Source: Azolla caroliniana
Lineage: Eukaryota; Polypodiophyta
NCBI GenBank assembly: GCA_043228905.1
Contig: JBHGNT010000012.1
Span: 19,840,001-19,904,000, forward strand
Length of the DNA stretch: 64,000 nucleotides
Direction: 5' to 3'
Shown: positions 32,320 through 46,046 of the stretch, piece after piece
Layout of the letters: each line of letters begins with the position of its first letter
How positions within the stretch are numbered: the first letter of the stretch is position 1
Notes under the pieces: model-generated
Seen by the model: only the letters and a program-made list of their open reading frames with translations
Database searches by the model: none
Told to the model about the DNA's origin: nothing
Position numbers and translations under genes: made by a program

Positions 32320-35300
32320 AATGGCAAGCACTGTTCATATGTAACATTTGCATGTCTTGTAAACTCTAGCCTACAAATGAATGGAAATATATCATCTTTG
32401 GTTTTCTTATGAGTTTGCAATGACAAAGCTCTTAATCTCGGTGTTTTGTTTAGATATGTATGTATCTTTTACATAAAGTATATGGTGAAAAATATCTTTG
32501 GTTAGTACTAAAACTGTGTTAAGTGTTTCCTAACCTAGAGATATCTAAGATAGGAGTGGTCATTCCACACATGTTTCTAGTGTGTGGTACACTCATGAGG
32601 GTGTGGTACACTAGATGAGGGAACAGATTGAACATGTTAATTGCTAGTACTAATACAATGGTTCGTTCAAGTATACATACCATGTTATGCCTATAACTCT
32701 TTTAGAGTTCATATGTATCAAAGTCAGTATAATGCATTAAAATATAGTACTGATATTGTGCTAAGTGTTTACTAACCTAGACATATCCGAGACAAGAGAG
32801 TCATATGTGTCCACAACAAGCGTCAATGTCATATGTGTGCATAACAAGTATCATTCTTACTAAGATGAGACCTCAAATAGTATCAAATTCACATTCTTAC
32901 AAATATATGTATCAAAGTTAGTACATTGCATATCGAGTTGGTACTAAATTAGTCACTGAGATGAGTACTCAAATAGTATCAACTCAGAATTTAGGATAAG
33001 TAAACCAAAACAGTGTCAAGAAGCCGTTAATAAAAAACTAGCTCATATGGTAATCAATTACAAACAACGATCTAAATACAAAAAACTTTGTTTTTAGTTT
33101 TTTCTAGATCTTGGAATGGGCCTATTTTTTGTTACACTTTTCTCAGATTTCACACCCTTCTTCTTCTTCATATCTATAAAAAGATGAAGACCAAACGTAA
33201 TGTTAATTTGTTAGTAATTTCATTATTGATATGCATTTGGATTGTTCCATATATCAAGTTCAAGATTGTTTTTTTGGAAATTACATTGTTTTTTATCACT
33301 TTATATTCTTCATGTCTCAATAAACTATAAAAATAAACTTATATATGGCTTATATATGTTATACCTCTAGTGTTTTTGGGTAATGTTTCCTAATTGTGTG
33401 TGCATTACTTTGTACTTTACACATTGTGTTTTCAATTTATGTGGTACTTAATGAAGCATTTCTAGGAATTTGCATATGATGTTTAATGTTCATGCATAAT
33501 TTTGCAAGTCATCAATTGTTAGGAGGAAGGTTCTCAAGATTCGATGGTCCAAGCTAAGGAATAATGTTCACCTCGCCTTTTATTATCATGACTTTCCACT
33601 TCCTCATATAAATCCTCCTCTTTGAGCGTCTCCTTTCTTTTGCCTCTTACACACCTCTCCATAGTAAGGAGAACAATTGATATCTTCTCTAACCACCCTC
33701 CAAAGAAGTTTAATAGAAGGAGAAGAAGATCAAGAGAAGTGAACCACTCTCAGGAGGTACCATTAGTCATTGATGCCCTTCTGCTAGCAATTCATGGCTA
33801 GTCCTCAATGTAATTAGAGTTAATAGTGATATTCTCATAAAAAGAAGAGGCCTTCTTTGTGGAAGTTCATGAGGCAAAGGAGGTGGGGAATCTAAATTGT
33901 CATGAAGTCATGATTCGACTAACTAGCATGCTTGTGCCCCTTTTTTGGATGGTCTTAAACACTCTTTGAATTGACACGAGTATGGGAGAACTCCAAAGAG
34001 AAGAGACAATAAAATTCTCTTGGATTAGAATGAATTCACTAAAGTTGCAAATACAAGATAAATACAACTAGAAAAGTGGTTACTTGTTGCTGCCTTAGTT
34101 TCAAGTGGCTTCTAGATTTAAAGAAAAATCCTAAGAGAGAAAGATTGAAAATTAAAGAAAGGAATGGAAGGGATTAAATTAGTGGGTTGGGATGGTGAGT
34201 GTATGATCAACAATGTCTTGGTCATCATAGGTCTCTCATTCCGTGTCAATGAAGCACTTCCCATTTGAATTTATTTTTTGGGTGGTAGAGCCTCACTCAT
34301 TTATCTACTCCTTCATCTAGTTTTTAAATTATCTTGATTCTCGAGTTATTGTGAAACCCCAAGTTTGTTACATTTTCTTCCTTCAAACAACATGCCACTT
34401 CAATGCACTAAACTTGATCATTTGGAAATTGTGGGGATTTAAGGAACAAATTCAACTAGCCCTTGTTGTCCTCATGCCACAATGGCCATCCACAAACACA
34501 TCACTTGACACAAAGCCACAATCTTTGGTTTGATACTCAATATGAGTGTCAAGATTATTACCTCCAAAGTATTTGGTTGCTAACCGAGCAAGAGTGGTTG
34601 TCATTAACTGTTGAGCCTCGAGTTCACAACCCTAACCTCATGAACTCTCACTCACACTTCCTTGTGTTAACCCTTGATTAAGTGACTAACTAAGTCCTAA
34701 GAAGAACTTTGAAAGTAAATATACACACATATAAATGAAGGCAAACAATATATATATTAATGTCAATCACGTCTCGATTAACATGAGAGTTTAAAACATA
34801 CATACAAAAAAGAGGAGAGAGTAAGGTATAGCTAATTAGTCTTTAACCTTAATCCCTCTACCCAATTAAGTGAAAGATTAAGGAAAGAGGAGGAGAGAGC
34901 TCAAGCTTAGGTTATAACAAGAGAGAAAAACTTAGCAGAGAAGAAGAGCTACAAAAGTCATCACAAGTATCTTTTATAGCTTTATAAGGGAGTTTCGCCT
35001 CTTTCGCATTAAGGTGGCCATTTGACTTATAAAGATTTAAGAGGAATTTTCCTAGTGTTTGATTGAGCTTGATGCCTATGACAATGCAGAGGTCTTCATG
35101 ACTCGTGCTATGTACAGTGGGTACTTAACACTTAGGCTATTTTGCATTGCATCTCCTTTTTAGATATCATTCTACCTCATCTATCCTAGTTATAATCAAG
35201 GCCCTTTCAATGTTATTTTTTTCTATGGTCATGCTTGTTTTTTGTAAGTGTGATATCTGACCTATTCTAGTCTTGTAGTCAACTTCAACAGTGCTAAATA

Positions 35301-36699
35301 TCTTGCTCTAAGAACGAAAGGTCTCAACATAACTCATATTGTTATTTCTTTAACATGGCTTGCCCCTAGTTGGTGCTTCCTTGAGTAAAAAAGTTTATTT
35401 CTAGGTTTCTATATTACAAAATTCCAATAGAAGTTTCATCTTGCCCTTGGGCATGACAGTATTTGTATCTAGCCCTAACCCAATTTGAGTTGAATATGGT
35501 GTTAGGTTCCCCATTTTTCTTTCTTGGAAATTAGCCATTATCAAAGTGCCCTAGACTCGTCTATCAAACAATTGTTTGACCTAAAGGGATCAATCCATGA
35601 GACTTACACATAAGTGATGTCATCACTAGGTAGTGTAGGGTTAAAGTCTCTCCATGGGAAATTTGTGTTGGTAGACTTTTTGTGGCTAATCAAATAGAAA
35701 GTTGGTATCTTCACAAATACTTATTGTTGATAATCAAAAGTGTTCTCATAAGGAGAGTTGATCAAGAGTCCATGAGGTGCCCATTTACTTTATAACTAGG
35801 AATGTTTGGTACTTTGTAACTACAAAAGGAACTTCCAATTGTTACTTTTTAGGAATGGAACTTTGTAGATAAGGCCCTAATTAATGTCTCATAAGTAGAT
35901 AGGGACCTCTTTATCCTTATCTTTTAAATATAATATTTCACTCTTAGCTCTTCATTAACAAATGCTTGTCCCTAAGCTTTGAAAGTAAGATCTCGTTGAT
36001 AACTTCTATTAGAGGAATTTCGTTGGGAAGTTCATGATTGCTTTATCAATTGACTTTTTGTCAACAAGTTCTATGAATAGGTAAAAGAAACTTAGAATGC
36101 AAGGTTCTAGTGGTGAATCATATGTACCATAGCACTCTTTGTGACAATTCACATTCCCTTGAAATCACCTAGCTAAATCTACTCTTAATCAAGGTTATTA
36201 TTGAAACAAAGCACTAATTATGCCATCATCAAAATCAAACTTTAGTCTACATGCAAAAATGAAAACTAGCTAAAAATTAATTTGTGATGAGAAATTAATG
36301 TTTATTTCACTAAGTTATGTGTACCTTGGGAGTTTATAAAAAGCTCTCCAAATGATTGATAATGAATGTGGGGTCAATGTATTGCTAATAGTTTTCTTCT
36401 CATTAGATCATCATGGAATCGGGTAAGCAAGCACCCTAATGCTAGCGAGGTGGACAACATTTGATGTCAATCATCCATGAGAATTTACCTCTTTAACAAA
36501 CATTCTCTCGACCTCACTAACATTTAATCTTGAAAAAGAGGATTACTTTTCAAAAAACACTCTTTTTTCCATGAAAGGATACTACATTAGTATTAAGAAA
36601 CATCTTAAGGTTAAACATGAAATATGTACATATAAGTAATTACCCGTGTGTTAAGTTCTAACTATCAGCTTAAATAAATACTTTGGTTTAGAGTCAAAC
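32320..36699. other. Gene-poor AT-rich stretch
   Basis: No coding sequence of convincing length or composition on either strand. Scattered stops occur in all frames. TTAGTACTAA-related motifs occur to about 33000. I see no terminal repeats, tRNA gene or known element. Very old transposon debris is likely but cannot be shown by eye. Confidence 0.45.
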
Positions 36700-38170
36700 T
36701 ACTCCACCTTGTCAAGAATATGCTTATAAAATATTACTTTGGCCCATATGGCATGAAACTCCCATCCTTGTAACTCTACCAGTTGCATGTTACCTTTTAT
36801 GTTATCTAGAGAACCTCTGAGATTATGCACAACCTTTGTCCAAATCCCAATAATTAATTGAACAAGTTTTTGTCACATTTTGGAATGCCTCAAACACCTA
36901 GTCTTCCAAATATACCATCTTGTATTACTACTTACTAATTGTTTTCTGCATCAGACCATATTTCATAAAAAGAGCATCTTCAACATCCTCTTTTTCATAT
37001 AACATTGGTTGAACTTGTACAACCACCCATAATATCACCCCCTATGTGTACACCACTCGTGGATATATTAGTATTAATAGTGTTAAAAGATTATTTTCCA
37101 TGATTCCATCACAAAATCACAACTCCACAAACAATGTTTAGTGAACTCCATTAGATACATACACAAAGGACACATATCATCTACATCACTCCTTTTCTCC
37201 ACCCATTAATGTTTGAGTTGTTGTGGAGAAAGTCCATTATATCTCCAAAAAACATTTGGGGTTGTTCCCTTCCATGCTTAGCCAATAATAGTAGTTTCTT
37301 TCCCATCTTCACAAAATATTGAAAAAAGGCACCTATTTTATTTTATCTTGAAATGACACTTTCCAATAAACTTCTCCAAGATCCCAAGTTAACCTAGATA
37401 ATGGTCTCCTTTCTATAATCCAAAACCTCCATAAAAGATTCACCTTTCATGGGGTTGGATCTAAGAACCAGCTTGATCTATCATTTGCCACCACCATCAC
37501 TTATTTTTGCAAACAAACACGAAACAAATCAGTTTCTGTATGTATACAATTTAACCTACCATCATCATGTACATCAAAAGTCAAAAAACTTCTTCCTCAA
37601 TTTACGCACTTTACTCCAATCAAAACATTCAATGGAGTGAAGCTTATCCACTTGTGTAGAAGGTTCAAATTGCTTATGTGCATTAGAAAAGATGGCTTTG
37701 TGTCGCAAAAAACATTGTCTTTCCACCCCTTATCTTATCAAGCACTACCGCTCTTCGATTTGTTGATCGGGAAATAGATATTGTCCAAGCAGCTATAGAT
37801 TGTGCTAGCCCTCAATCTAATTCTGCCCTTGTGCATCTCGTATGTGAACTAAAAATCAAATTCCAAATCAAGTGTTGTCTATAGAATTCAACTTCTATTT
37901 TTGGAGATCACTTAACTAAATCTAGAGAGACATCCGGGCAAATCTGTCTTCTCATTTTGTAGAAATGAATATCTTGATGTCTTCCACAAAACTCCAACGA
38001 ATATTGGGCTTCCAATCTCCATCCATTGTGGGACAAAACCTTTGAAATTTGTACATCAACATTTGTTCCCATGGTTCTAGTCCTAATAGCAATCCTTTAA
38101 TCATCATATTCACAAGCAAAGCTTTTGAGTAAAGCTTTCGAGTGATGCACATAATGAATAGCATTACTCC
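36700..38170 (-). mobile_element. Degenerate LINE (L1-like) ORF2 remnants
   Basis: On the minus strand, fragments in several frames look like the 3' part of a plant L1 reverse transcriptase protein. They include a CPLCMYLMEFTKHCLWSC zinc-binding motif (about 37090-37190), matching the C-x2-C..H..C layout of the zf-RVT domain, preceded by Trp-rich segments (WRFWIIERRP, LTWDLGEVYW). The 70-codon frame at 37952-38164 (WSFVEDIKIF) may belong to it. Stops and frameshifts are frequent, and no ends or target duplications were found. Confidence 0.45.
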
Positions 38171-40003
38171 AAAATAACAATTTTTTCCTTATTGCTTATA
38201 CACACTTTGAGTCTTAAAAATGCACTTAATTAGTTAAATTAAATAGATACATAGATATTTTTAGCGTCCATAGAAACCCAATATTGGCCCATAGGACAAA
38301 GAATTACACTGATGTCAAGAAGATAATACCAACAAACAACCATTTTATACCTCAATCACAAAGCTTATAAAGAATGAGAGTCATTAAGGAAAAGAGAGAG
38401 AGAGAGAGTGCTCTAGTTAATACAAGAAGGGAATGTAGAAGTAAAAAAGCTTACTGTGTCTCCTTATACAAATAGATTTTACACTTTAGGATTATGACCT
38501 TTTTATTTGCTTTTGCTCCTAAGGTTCTCTTCACCTTATTTTAGTATCTTCCTCACCTATTTAGCCTTTAGGGACAAGTGTCCAACCCATGCTTAACAAA
38601 ATGCACCAAATGTTGCAATATGTTTATGGTCGAATTGTATGAAGCAACTTATTGCTTGCCTTTTTAAAGATAATTGGAACGTCATTGGCACTTTGGACAA
38701 CATCTTCATGAGGTTTCACTTCACGAAGAACTAGGAATCATAGGTTGCACTCAGAAAAAAATATCCTACGTATTATTGCATGTGTCTTAATGTCAAATGA
38801 TATCACAAATATCCCTAGTCGTGGAGCCTTTTTTAAGTCATCATAGCAACAATTGACTCAAATCATCACAATCCTCTAATGCTAGTTGTAGTTGGTTCTC
38901 TTAGTTGTCATCGTCAACATTGAATTTGGTAACCTCCCCAAGCTTTTTACAATGACCCTTAACATTTCCTCCATCTTTGTAGTTAATGTCATTTCGACAT
39001 TAAGTAGCTATTTCATTGTATGAGATCTGACACTATAAACTTTTGACGTGTTCCTTATCATTTTGTTATAGTTTCGTCTAGCTACAAATGGGCCAAGCGC
39101 ACATAATTGTAACATCAATCATCGTGCTTGAACCAAGTAGAGTAAGTTTAAAGTGTGGGCTTTAATAATCAATTTATTTTTCTAGCAAAGGGTAACCGCA
39201 ATAGTTGTTGTACATTGCTATGACAATGGCATGTTAAAAAAATATGGGAGGCCAGAAAAGCAATTCCATATTTGTGATTCGACAAAATGTATTGAAGGAT
39301 GCAACCGACCATCAGTAAAACGAGTGAAATTATTGATTTTAGGTAGATTGAGGTTAGTAAAGCAAAAGTTTGACGTAGAAAAATGAACCAAATGAATAGC
39401 CCAGAAAGTTGCAATTGTGTCTTGTCAAATATGTTTGATAGAACAATGTGTATCATATTGTAAAGCTTTAAATTGATCTTGATACACCACTGTATCATGA
39501 TCTAGCCAATAAGAAATAAATGTTGCCAAAATGAGAAGAAGAAAAATTTATAAATTAATGCATTGACTACTACTAAAGGAAGCCTAGAGTTCCCAAAGTG
39601 AAGATGAAACGCATCCATGCCCAATCAACTATATCAATGATCATACCAACCATTGGATTAGAGGGGGGTTATAGGCACATCTTGATTGTATTGGTTATTG
39701 TGGCAATAGCCTAGAAAGATATTGTTATGGATGAGGCATCATGATGGGGTGGTATGGTAGTCAACTGGATTTGTCACGTGTCTCTATGTGGCTCTATGTG
39801 GCCTAGCTACTTCATGAAATATGTACCTTGATGCATAGTGAACCATGGCATGCAAATTCATGGGTAGTGGCCACGTAATAATAATAATAAGAGAAAATGG
39901 TAAAAGAATTGTGAACACTAGTTCTTGAAATACACTACATTTACTGCCACAATCATATCCCTTTTCTCTAGGCTTGCAAAATTGGAGACGCTAGGTACAA
40001 AAT
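38171..40003. other. Gene-poor stretch
   Basis: AT-rich, stops in all frames, no recognised gene or element. A GAGAGAGAGAG tract lies near 38395. Confidence 0.4.
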
Positions 40004-40142
40004 GTAGGGAACGTTGGCTTTGTCAAGAAGGAAAATAGTGTATTGGATACAAGTAGTGTTTGCAAAAAAAACATGTAGGAATTGTTGGCTTTGTCAAGAA
40101 GGAAAATAATGTATTGGATACAAGTAGTGTTTGCAAAAACAT
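40004..40142. repeat. 71-bp tandem duplication
   Basis: TGTAGG(A/G)A..GTTGGCTTTGTCAAGAAGGAAAATARTGTATTGGATACAAGTAGTGTTTGCAAAAA occurs twice in direct tandem, 71 bp apart, with about four differences. Confidence 0.85.
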
Positions 40143-40846
40143 GCCCTCTACCGATGAAAACATTATTCAAAGTTTCCAGTGATGGGAAAAGATGTTTAAT
40201 TACACGATATGAAACAATAAAAGCAAGTGCCATTAAATGTTTACATGTGATATTTCAACCAATGGGAAAGGTGTTGGCATTGCTTAGATAAGGTAGGGTA
40301 AGGTATTGCCTAACCCCAATCCAAGTGTTTGAGAGATAACAATTCAGGTGTTTGAGATAGCAATGCACTCATTCACCAAATAAGGTTGATCAAAATTTCA
40401 AGAAACTTGATGGCATGTCACAAAAACCCATTCGACGGTTTACACTTTGCTCGAGTTAGGATTGAAATTTTGAACCAAGACCTCTTCAGGGTGAGAATTG
40501 TTTTCTTTACTAGTGATACAAGTTTCTCTACGAAAACTTACACGCATCCCTCTGGGACGAAATGAATTTGATCGGAACTCTCCAGAGCCAAGTTGAGGGA
40601 GACCTTTTTCAGTTTCCCGAGATGTTGGATTGTGTGGCATTATGTCATTGGTGTTTCATTTCCATGGCCAACAAGAACACCCAAACAACAAAAGAAAACA
40701 ATAATAACATGTGTTAAGAATCATTGATGAGTAGTGTCATATTAGTGGGTTAAGGAGGTTAAAGATTGTACAAAGAAAAATTTGGTGCCAAGAACAACCA
40801 ACAAAGAAGAACAAATTTTGTTTGGTAATGGCGAAGAGGATCCGAT
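40143..40846. other. Stretch downstream of the ERF gene
   Basis: No supported gene. A 66-codon frame at 40440-40640 (minus) has no family features. It would contain the ERF 3' UTR and terminator, but no distinct signal was chosen. Confidence 0.4.
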
Positions 40847-41845
40847 TCATTGGTAAGCACATTGATTCAAATTGAATCTTTGAGATAAGTGTGGATTCCT
40901 CGCGGCGGCCGGTACATCGATCGGATCCAAACCAGAATCCGGATCGGTCGCCACCTCATTCAGGTTTAGGCATTTGTCGGGCCAAGTGGCAACGCCCGCG
41001 ATGCCAAGTGTCCTATGATTGGTAGATGTGTCCACCACACATGGGTGTGAACATGATCCATCCGTCCGGACATCACCCCGGTGGTCGTCCCCCAGGTGTG
41101 AAACCGTCGAAGAAGAAGAAGAAGAAGAAGCTACGAGGACAAGTGGCGAATCACCATTTGGCAGGGCATTGAGATTCAGGTGGATTCCTCCGGGAGGAGG
41201 AGACCGAGGCCGTGGCGAGATGCTTGGAGAAGCACTCGAGTTCGAGATCGATAAAGAAATATCCGAAGAAGAAGAAGAAGAAGATGATGATGATGATGAT
41301 GATGATGATGTAGTAGTTGTAGTAGATATTGAGGATTGGGGCGGGGGGGCGATGGGCGGCGGACAAAAGAAGAAGTGGCCTTTATCGGCCGCGAGGCCAG
41401 CGGCCACCGCGGCCTTTTGCACTTCTTGGGGGGAGACGTCAGGAGGGGGGTCGTGGCTCGGGATGGAAGCTGGGAAATTGAGGGCCGCGAGGGGCCCCCG
41501 GAGATAGTATAGCGCCATGTCGTATGCGATCGCCGCGGCCTCGGGTGTCGAATACGAGCCGAGCCATATGCGCGATCTCTTCTTCGGTTGCCGGATCTCC
41601 GAGACCCACTTGCCCCAGCTCCGCATGCGCACGCCCCGGAATGCCTTGGGATGCGAGCCTCGTTTCGCCCCCGATCCCGACGAAGCTTCTCTCGGTGCCC
41701 GGATTTTGCTGCCCACGATGCCGTTATGGCCAGGGGCGGTCTCCACGCATCGGTGGCCCGTGCCCATCTCGACTTCAGGCGCGGAAGGCGCCAAGATCGG
41801 CCTTTGCTTTGGGGGTGCTTGGAAGCTCAATTGGGGCTTCTCCAT
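40847..41845 (-). CDS. AP2/ERF transcription factor (DREB/ERF group, intronless)
   Basis: Intact 332-codon single-exon gene. One AP2 domain spans residues about 68-125: [37 protein letters not shown] and LNFP. This is the DNA-binding fold of plant ERF/DREB regulators, acting in the nucleus. Val is kept at the position that is Val in DREBs, but Gln replaces the usual Glu five residues on (EIRQP instead of EIREP). The VSEIRxPxxRxRIWLGSY core resembles the ERF008-014/DREB A-4/A-5 side. A 15-Ser run with flanking Thr/Ser follows (about 178-205), encoded by GAAGAAGAAG/ATGATGATG on the plus strand. The C-terminal half has three (H/C/R)(L/F)NLN motifs that resemble EAR-type repression motifs. GC-rich and free of lesions, it is the most clearly functional gene in the window. 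Confidence 0.93.
   Translation of the reverse strand: MEKPQLSFQAPPKQRPILAPSAPEVEMGTGHRCVETAPGHNGIVGSKIRAPREASSGSGAKRGSHPKAFRGVRMRSWGKWVSEIRQPKKRSRIWLGSYSTPEAAAIAYDMALYYLRGPLAALNFPASIPSHDPPPDVSPQEVQKAAVAAGLAADKGHFFFCPPPIAPPPQSSISTTTTTSSSSSSSSSSSSSSSDISLSISNSSASPSISPRPRSPPPGGIHLNLNALPNGDSPLVLVASSSSSSSTVSHLGDDHRGDVRTDGSCSHPCVVDTSTNHRTLGIAGVATWPDKCLNLNEVATDPDSGLDPIDVPAAARNPHLSQRFNLNQCAYQ
41276..41330. repeat. Trinucleotide tract in ERF coding region
   Basis: GAAGAAGAAGAAGAAGATGATGATGATGATGATGATGATG on the plus strand encodes the poly-Ser run on the minus strand. Length polymorphism is likely. Confidence 0.85.
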
Positions 41846-42300
41846 GTCTTTTGTGTTGGTTTTGGGTGTTTGGGGGGTTGGGGGTCTTTGTGTTGGATGT
41901 GTAGCTTGGATGGAGTATCTAAATTTGGGGCAGTGTTGTTTTAAAGAAAGTTTGAGGAGTGAGGGTGCTTATGGTGCCTCCGTCCATGTGGCCTTTGTTT
42001 TGTGTTGATCATATACATATGTGATCCCTATCTAAATGGAGAGAGAATAAAAGCTTGTCAAGGAATTTTATGGACACCAAAAAAGATGGAGACACAAAGA
42101 GAGAGAGAGGAGAGTGTGTGTGTGTATTAAACGACCGTGGGAGACCGATATGATCTACGAGGCCGAGAGAGTACAAATAGAGAAAGGGGGGAGGAGGAGT
42201 TATGAGGAGAGTGAGTGAGTGTATAGAGTTTGGAGTCCCAAAAGGTAATTGTTCACACGAGTTAACTTTGATATGTTTTATTGGCATCCATGGGAGACTT
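41846..42300 (-). promoter_or_regulatory. Upstream region of the ERF gene
   Basis: This should contain the ERF promoter and leader. GAGAGAGAGAGG and GTGTGTGTGT tracts lie at about 42099-42126, and further GAGGAG/GAGTGAGTGAG tracts at about 42190-42220. No canonical TATA box was confidently placed. The 92-codon frame at 42009-42287 is low-complexity and not supported as a gene. Confidence 0.35.
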
Positions 42301-45300
42301 GTATGATCTATGAGAGCTAGGTTCCTTTTGAATTAGGCCTCGTGGCAATTCAGAAGGAGTTTTGGTACATATGAAAAGACCGGTTTTTTTCCTTGAAGAG
42401 CGAGACAGAGACGGATATGGATACGGAGAGGCCAAGTTGTAGACGGAGAGAGAGAGAATGATAGAATGCTTTTAGACTCTATGATGGAGTCCTCACACAA
42501 CTCAACAACATCTATAGCTTCTTTTTAACCGCCCAACCTTTTTTATTATTATAGCCTTCCACTTGGTCACTTATCCGGAACCATGAACTCTCTCTTCTCT
42601 TTTAATTTGTCCTTGTTTGTTGCTTTTCCTCTCCTTTCCTTTTCTCCGCTTTTTCCATGGCATCCATTAGGGGAGAAACCCGTGCAAGCTTTTTGTTTTT
42701 AGCTCATCCGAGTTCTTTTATAATTTGCATCTTTTAAGTGGCATCTTATCAATAAATCTAGGATTGGGCCCCCGAAAGGCCATCATTTGTTTCTATGAAA
42801 AGCCTAAGTATTCAGACATTTGTTCTCTTACATGACCCATTGCTCATGGATGTAATAACCAATACAACGCACATGGGCCCCGAGTTCCTCTAATGGCATC
42901 TTATAAATGAATCTAGGATTGGCCCCTTAAAAAAGTTGATGATTTTTGCTTTGTTTTTAGTAAAAGACCTAGCAAATGCAAGCAAGTTTGATTCCCCCCA
43001 CATGGTGCAGCCCCAATGTTGGTGATGCTTGAGGATGTCATATGTTATAAGAATGCACATGCGGCCCCCAAAGTCATTCGATGTAATAAATATATCGTTA
43101 GGTCACTCTTGCTCATGATGGGAGCAACTTGTTATGATGACGTTTCCAATGCATATTCAATGCCTTTAGCAAGTGTAAGTCCTTTCATACTCTGCTCGTA
43201 AGACTTAACACATCAGATCTCATCACAAGATAAAAGGTCATGATCCACTTGCCATGGATTATTGAGTAGTGCACATGTTAAATTTTGGCTTTGTAATCTT
43301 ATGCGATGTTCTCAAGCATCCTCGACGAATGTTACAATATAATATTATGTCGCCTTTTTACATACATATGCCTCCCATCTCTTTATTTGTGAAGAGATCC
43401 AATTTTGGTTTAAGAGTAATCCAAGAATGGTTATATCACCACACATGTAGCTTGAAGAAACCAAAAAAGTTACCGAGATTAAAATAGCTCCAACCTTGCA
43501 AAACGATCAAAAATCACCCACTATGAATAATATAGCACAAATCACTAAGCATTGAGCTCACTTTAAAAACGCAATCACGATATAATTTGTTTACCATCCA
43601 TGCGTGTACATGTTGAAGTCTTCCTAGTTTCAATTGTGGGGTGAAAATGGCAAAATTTGAAGTAGAACCGAGATTAAAATCACTATTCACACATGCACAC
43701 TTTCCCAATGTGTACTATCATGATTCATATCTACATTAGTCTTATCCATTCTAGTTGTTCTTTGTCTTTCACTAGTGTGTATATGGCACCATTGAGGTAG
43801 CCACGGAATTGGGTCACCAACCATTGGTCTGAGTCATTATATGTCTTTCTATTTATGTATATTCTATTTAATAGCGAGGCATTTGTACATACATTCATAC
43901 TCTTAGGGGTCAAGGGAATTTAAACCTCCTCATTGATTAAGGCAGACATTCTACCCAATAATTAAAAAGCCGAAATGAACTAGAGCGTGTCGTTGCGGAG
44001 CTTTAAAAGCTCTCGTAATGAAATCACAATAACTCACCGCGAGCAACACTATTCTTCTTCGGGGGGTTTAAATACACATACAGAAGGAGCACTTGGCGAG
44101 CCAAATGTGGGGTGGGGCCCCAACGGCTTTCGGGAATTCGAAATCTCGATGAGGCAATGAGAGCAATGGAGGGTTTCAAGAGGGAGAATATTAAAAGGTG
44201 AGACGGGTTCTTCAAAAAGCATGTGCATGTAATGTTTACTCTTTACTTGGTCCACAAGAGGGCAATGACAGATCATCATCAATGATCATCTCTCTCTCTC
44301 TTTACACATCCCATTATTATAACCAATTGTCTCACGGGCCAAATTTGGTCTTAGAAGACATTAATATATATAGTTTCTTTCTTTCCAGCTTGCTCTCCTT
44401 CACTTATCCTGCCCATGAGGACGAGCCCACCCCCCCCCCCCCCCCCCCCCCCGGGCACCATTAGATCGTGTCCGGATTCACGTGGCCAGCATTTCACTAT
44501 AGTAGTATTTTATCGATCAATTGGTCCGATTTGTTTGCACACACATTCAAGGGTGCGTATCGCGTGTAACATTCATTCACACACACACACACACATATGA
44601 GAGTGTCTCTACTAGAGAACTTGCTTTTTGGCTAATGAAACAAGAAACCCAAAAGAAAGAAAAATAAAAAATAAAATAAAATAAAATAAAGAAAAAGTGG
44701 GGGAGGGGGAGGGGAAAAAACAAAGAAGTGTGACGACAATGCTGACATCACTCTCTGACTGATAATACAGAAATAATAATAATAATAAATAATCAATTTC
44801 AATATTTTCTTTTTCTTTTCTCAAAAACAAAAACACAAAAAGCAATAAATGGTAATAAAATTGCCGGTGCTGACGTGGCGGGCGACCGCGCCGCCGCCAG
44901 CATTTAATCGAGGCTGACGTGGCCACGGCACGTGCCCCCATTCAAAAAGAAAATAATAATAACAAATAAATTTAGTTTCGTATTTATTTTCGTTTCCTTT
45001 TTTCTTATCGTTCTTCCTCTCTGTCTCTCTCATTTTTTTTTTGTTTTATTTTTCCGCCTTCTTATTTTTTATTGGACGGTTTTGGGTGCGACTCGAACCA
45101 CCGACCTTTCTCTCTCTCCTCTTCGTTCATAACAATGTTTTTTTTTTTCACTTTTTTTTTTGTTTTTTTTTTTGCTTTAAATTTTAATAAGACCATATAT
45201 TCCCATGGTTTTGTTTCGGGGATCAGACTCATGTGTCATTTTTACATGACCCACAAAAGTGTTCATGTTTTCCGACAATTGCTCTTATATAACACTCGGA

Positions 45301-46046
45301 CAATTCATATTGACCGACACATTAGCCGTCCTTTGATCTTATATGGCTCCCGTGTCCTAATATAACCTTTGTAAAAAGCATTGATGTCAGAAGTTTTATG
45401 TTTGACTCTTAAGCACCCACGAAGGGTACCCTCCTCCATAAGCACACAAATCCACCCATATCTTGGATTCTACTAGCTCCCAGACCACATCTTCGTTTAA
45501 AGATTATCAATTATTAGGCCACCAAATCACAAATGATTAATCTTATAAACTTTTGTGGCCCTCCACACCATATAACATTACATGTGATTGACATTTTTTT
45601 TTAATGAGCAAGCCATCGATATTCCCCGATTTCCTCAACCTCACTTCGTCACTTGCGTCTTTGTTATTAAAAGTATTATTCTTCATCCTTGGTGGCTGGT
45701 TCTAGAAAGTTGTGTGCAAGTTTTTCGATGCACATTTCGAACCCCATTCCTATGATTCTAAATCTCTATATTAACTTCCACTAATAAAGTGAGATATGAA
45801 ACTCATTAAACAAGATAAGAAAAATGGCAATATGTCTGTCAAGAATGTCATGCTTAGAATTTTGAATGTATCACAAAGTTGAGAAAATCTTACTACTATG
45901 AGGATGTGAATGTGCATGACATGAACTAAGATTAACGTAGGATAATGTCTTTGACCGACAATTCATTGGTTAATTAGCAAAAGTTGAGAAATTCAATCTA
46001 ATTTATAGATCATTAAGGATAGTCAATGGCAAATGGAGACCAATGG
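42301..46046. other. Gene-poor stretch with microsatellites and homopolymers
   Basis: No supported gene. Contents: a 23-base C run at 44430-44452; a CA tract at about 44578-44596; AAAATA repeats at about 44655-44690; an AAT tract at about 44773-44788; CT- and T-rich tracts at 45000-45180. GACTCGAACC at 45090-45099 resembles an inverted tRNA B box, but no A box lies at the right distance. Confidence 0.5.

Noticed and set aside
41019-41507. Long plus-strand open frame opposite the ERF gene
   Set aside because: Poly-Glu/Asp from the Ser-encoding trinucleotide tract and antisense GC-rich codons; the minus-strand AP2 domain explains the region.
45090-45150. Possible tRNA gene (inverted GGTTCGAGTC)
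   Set aside because: No A box at the proper distance (poly-T there) and no acceptor stem.
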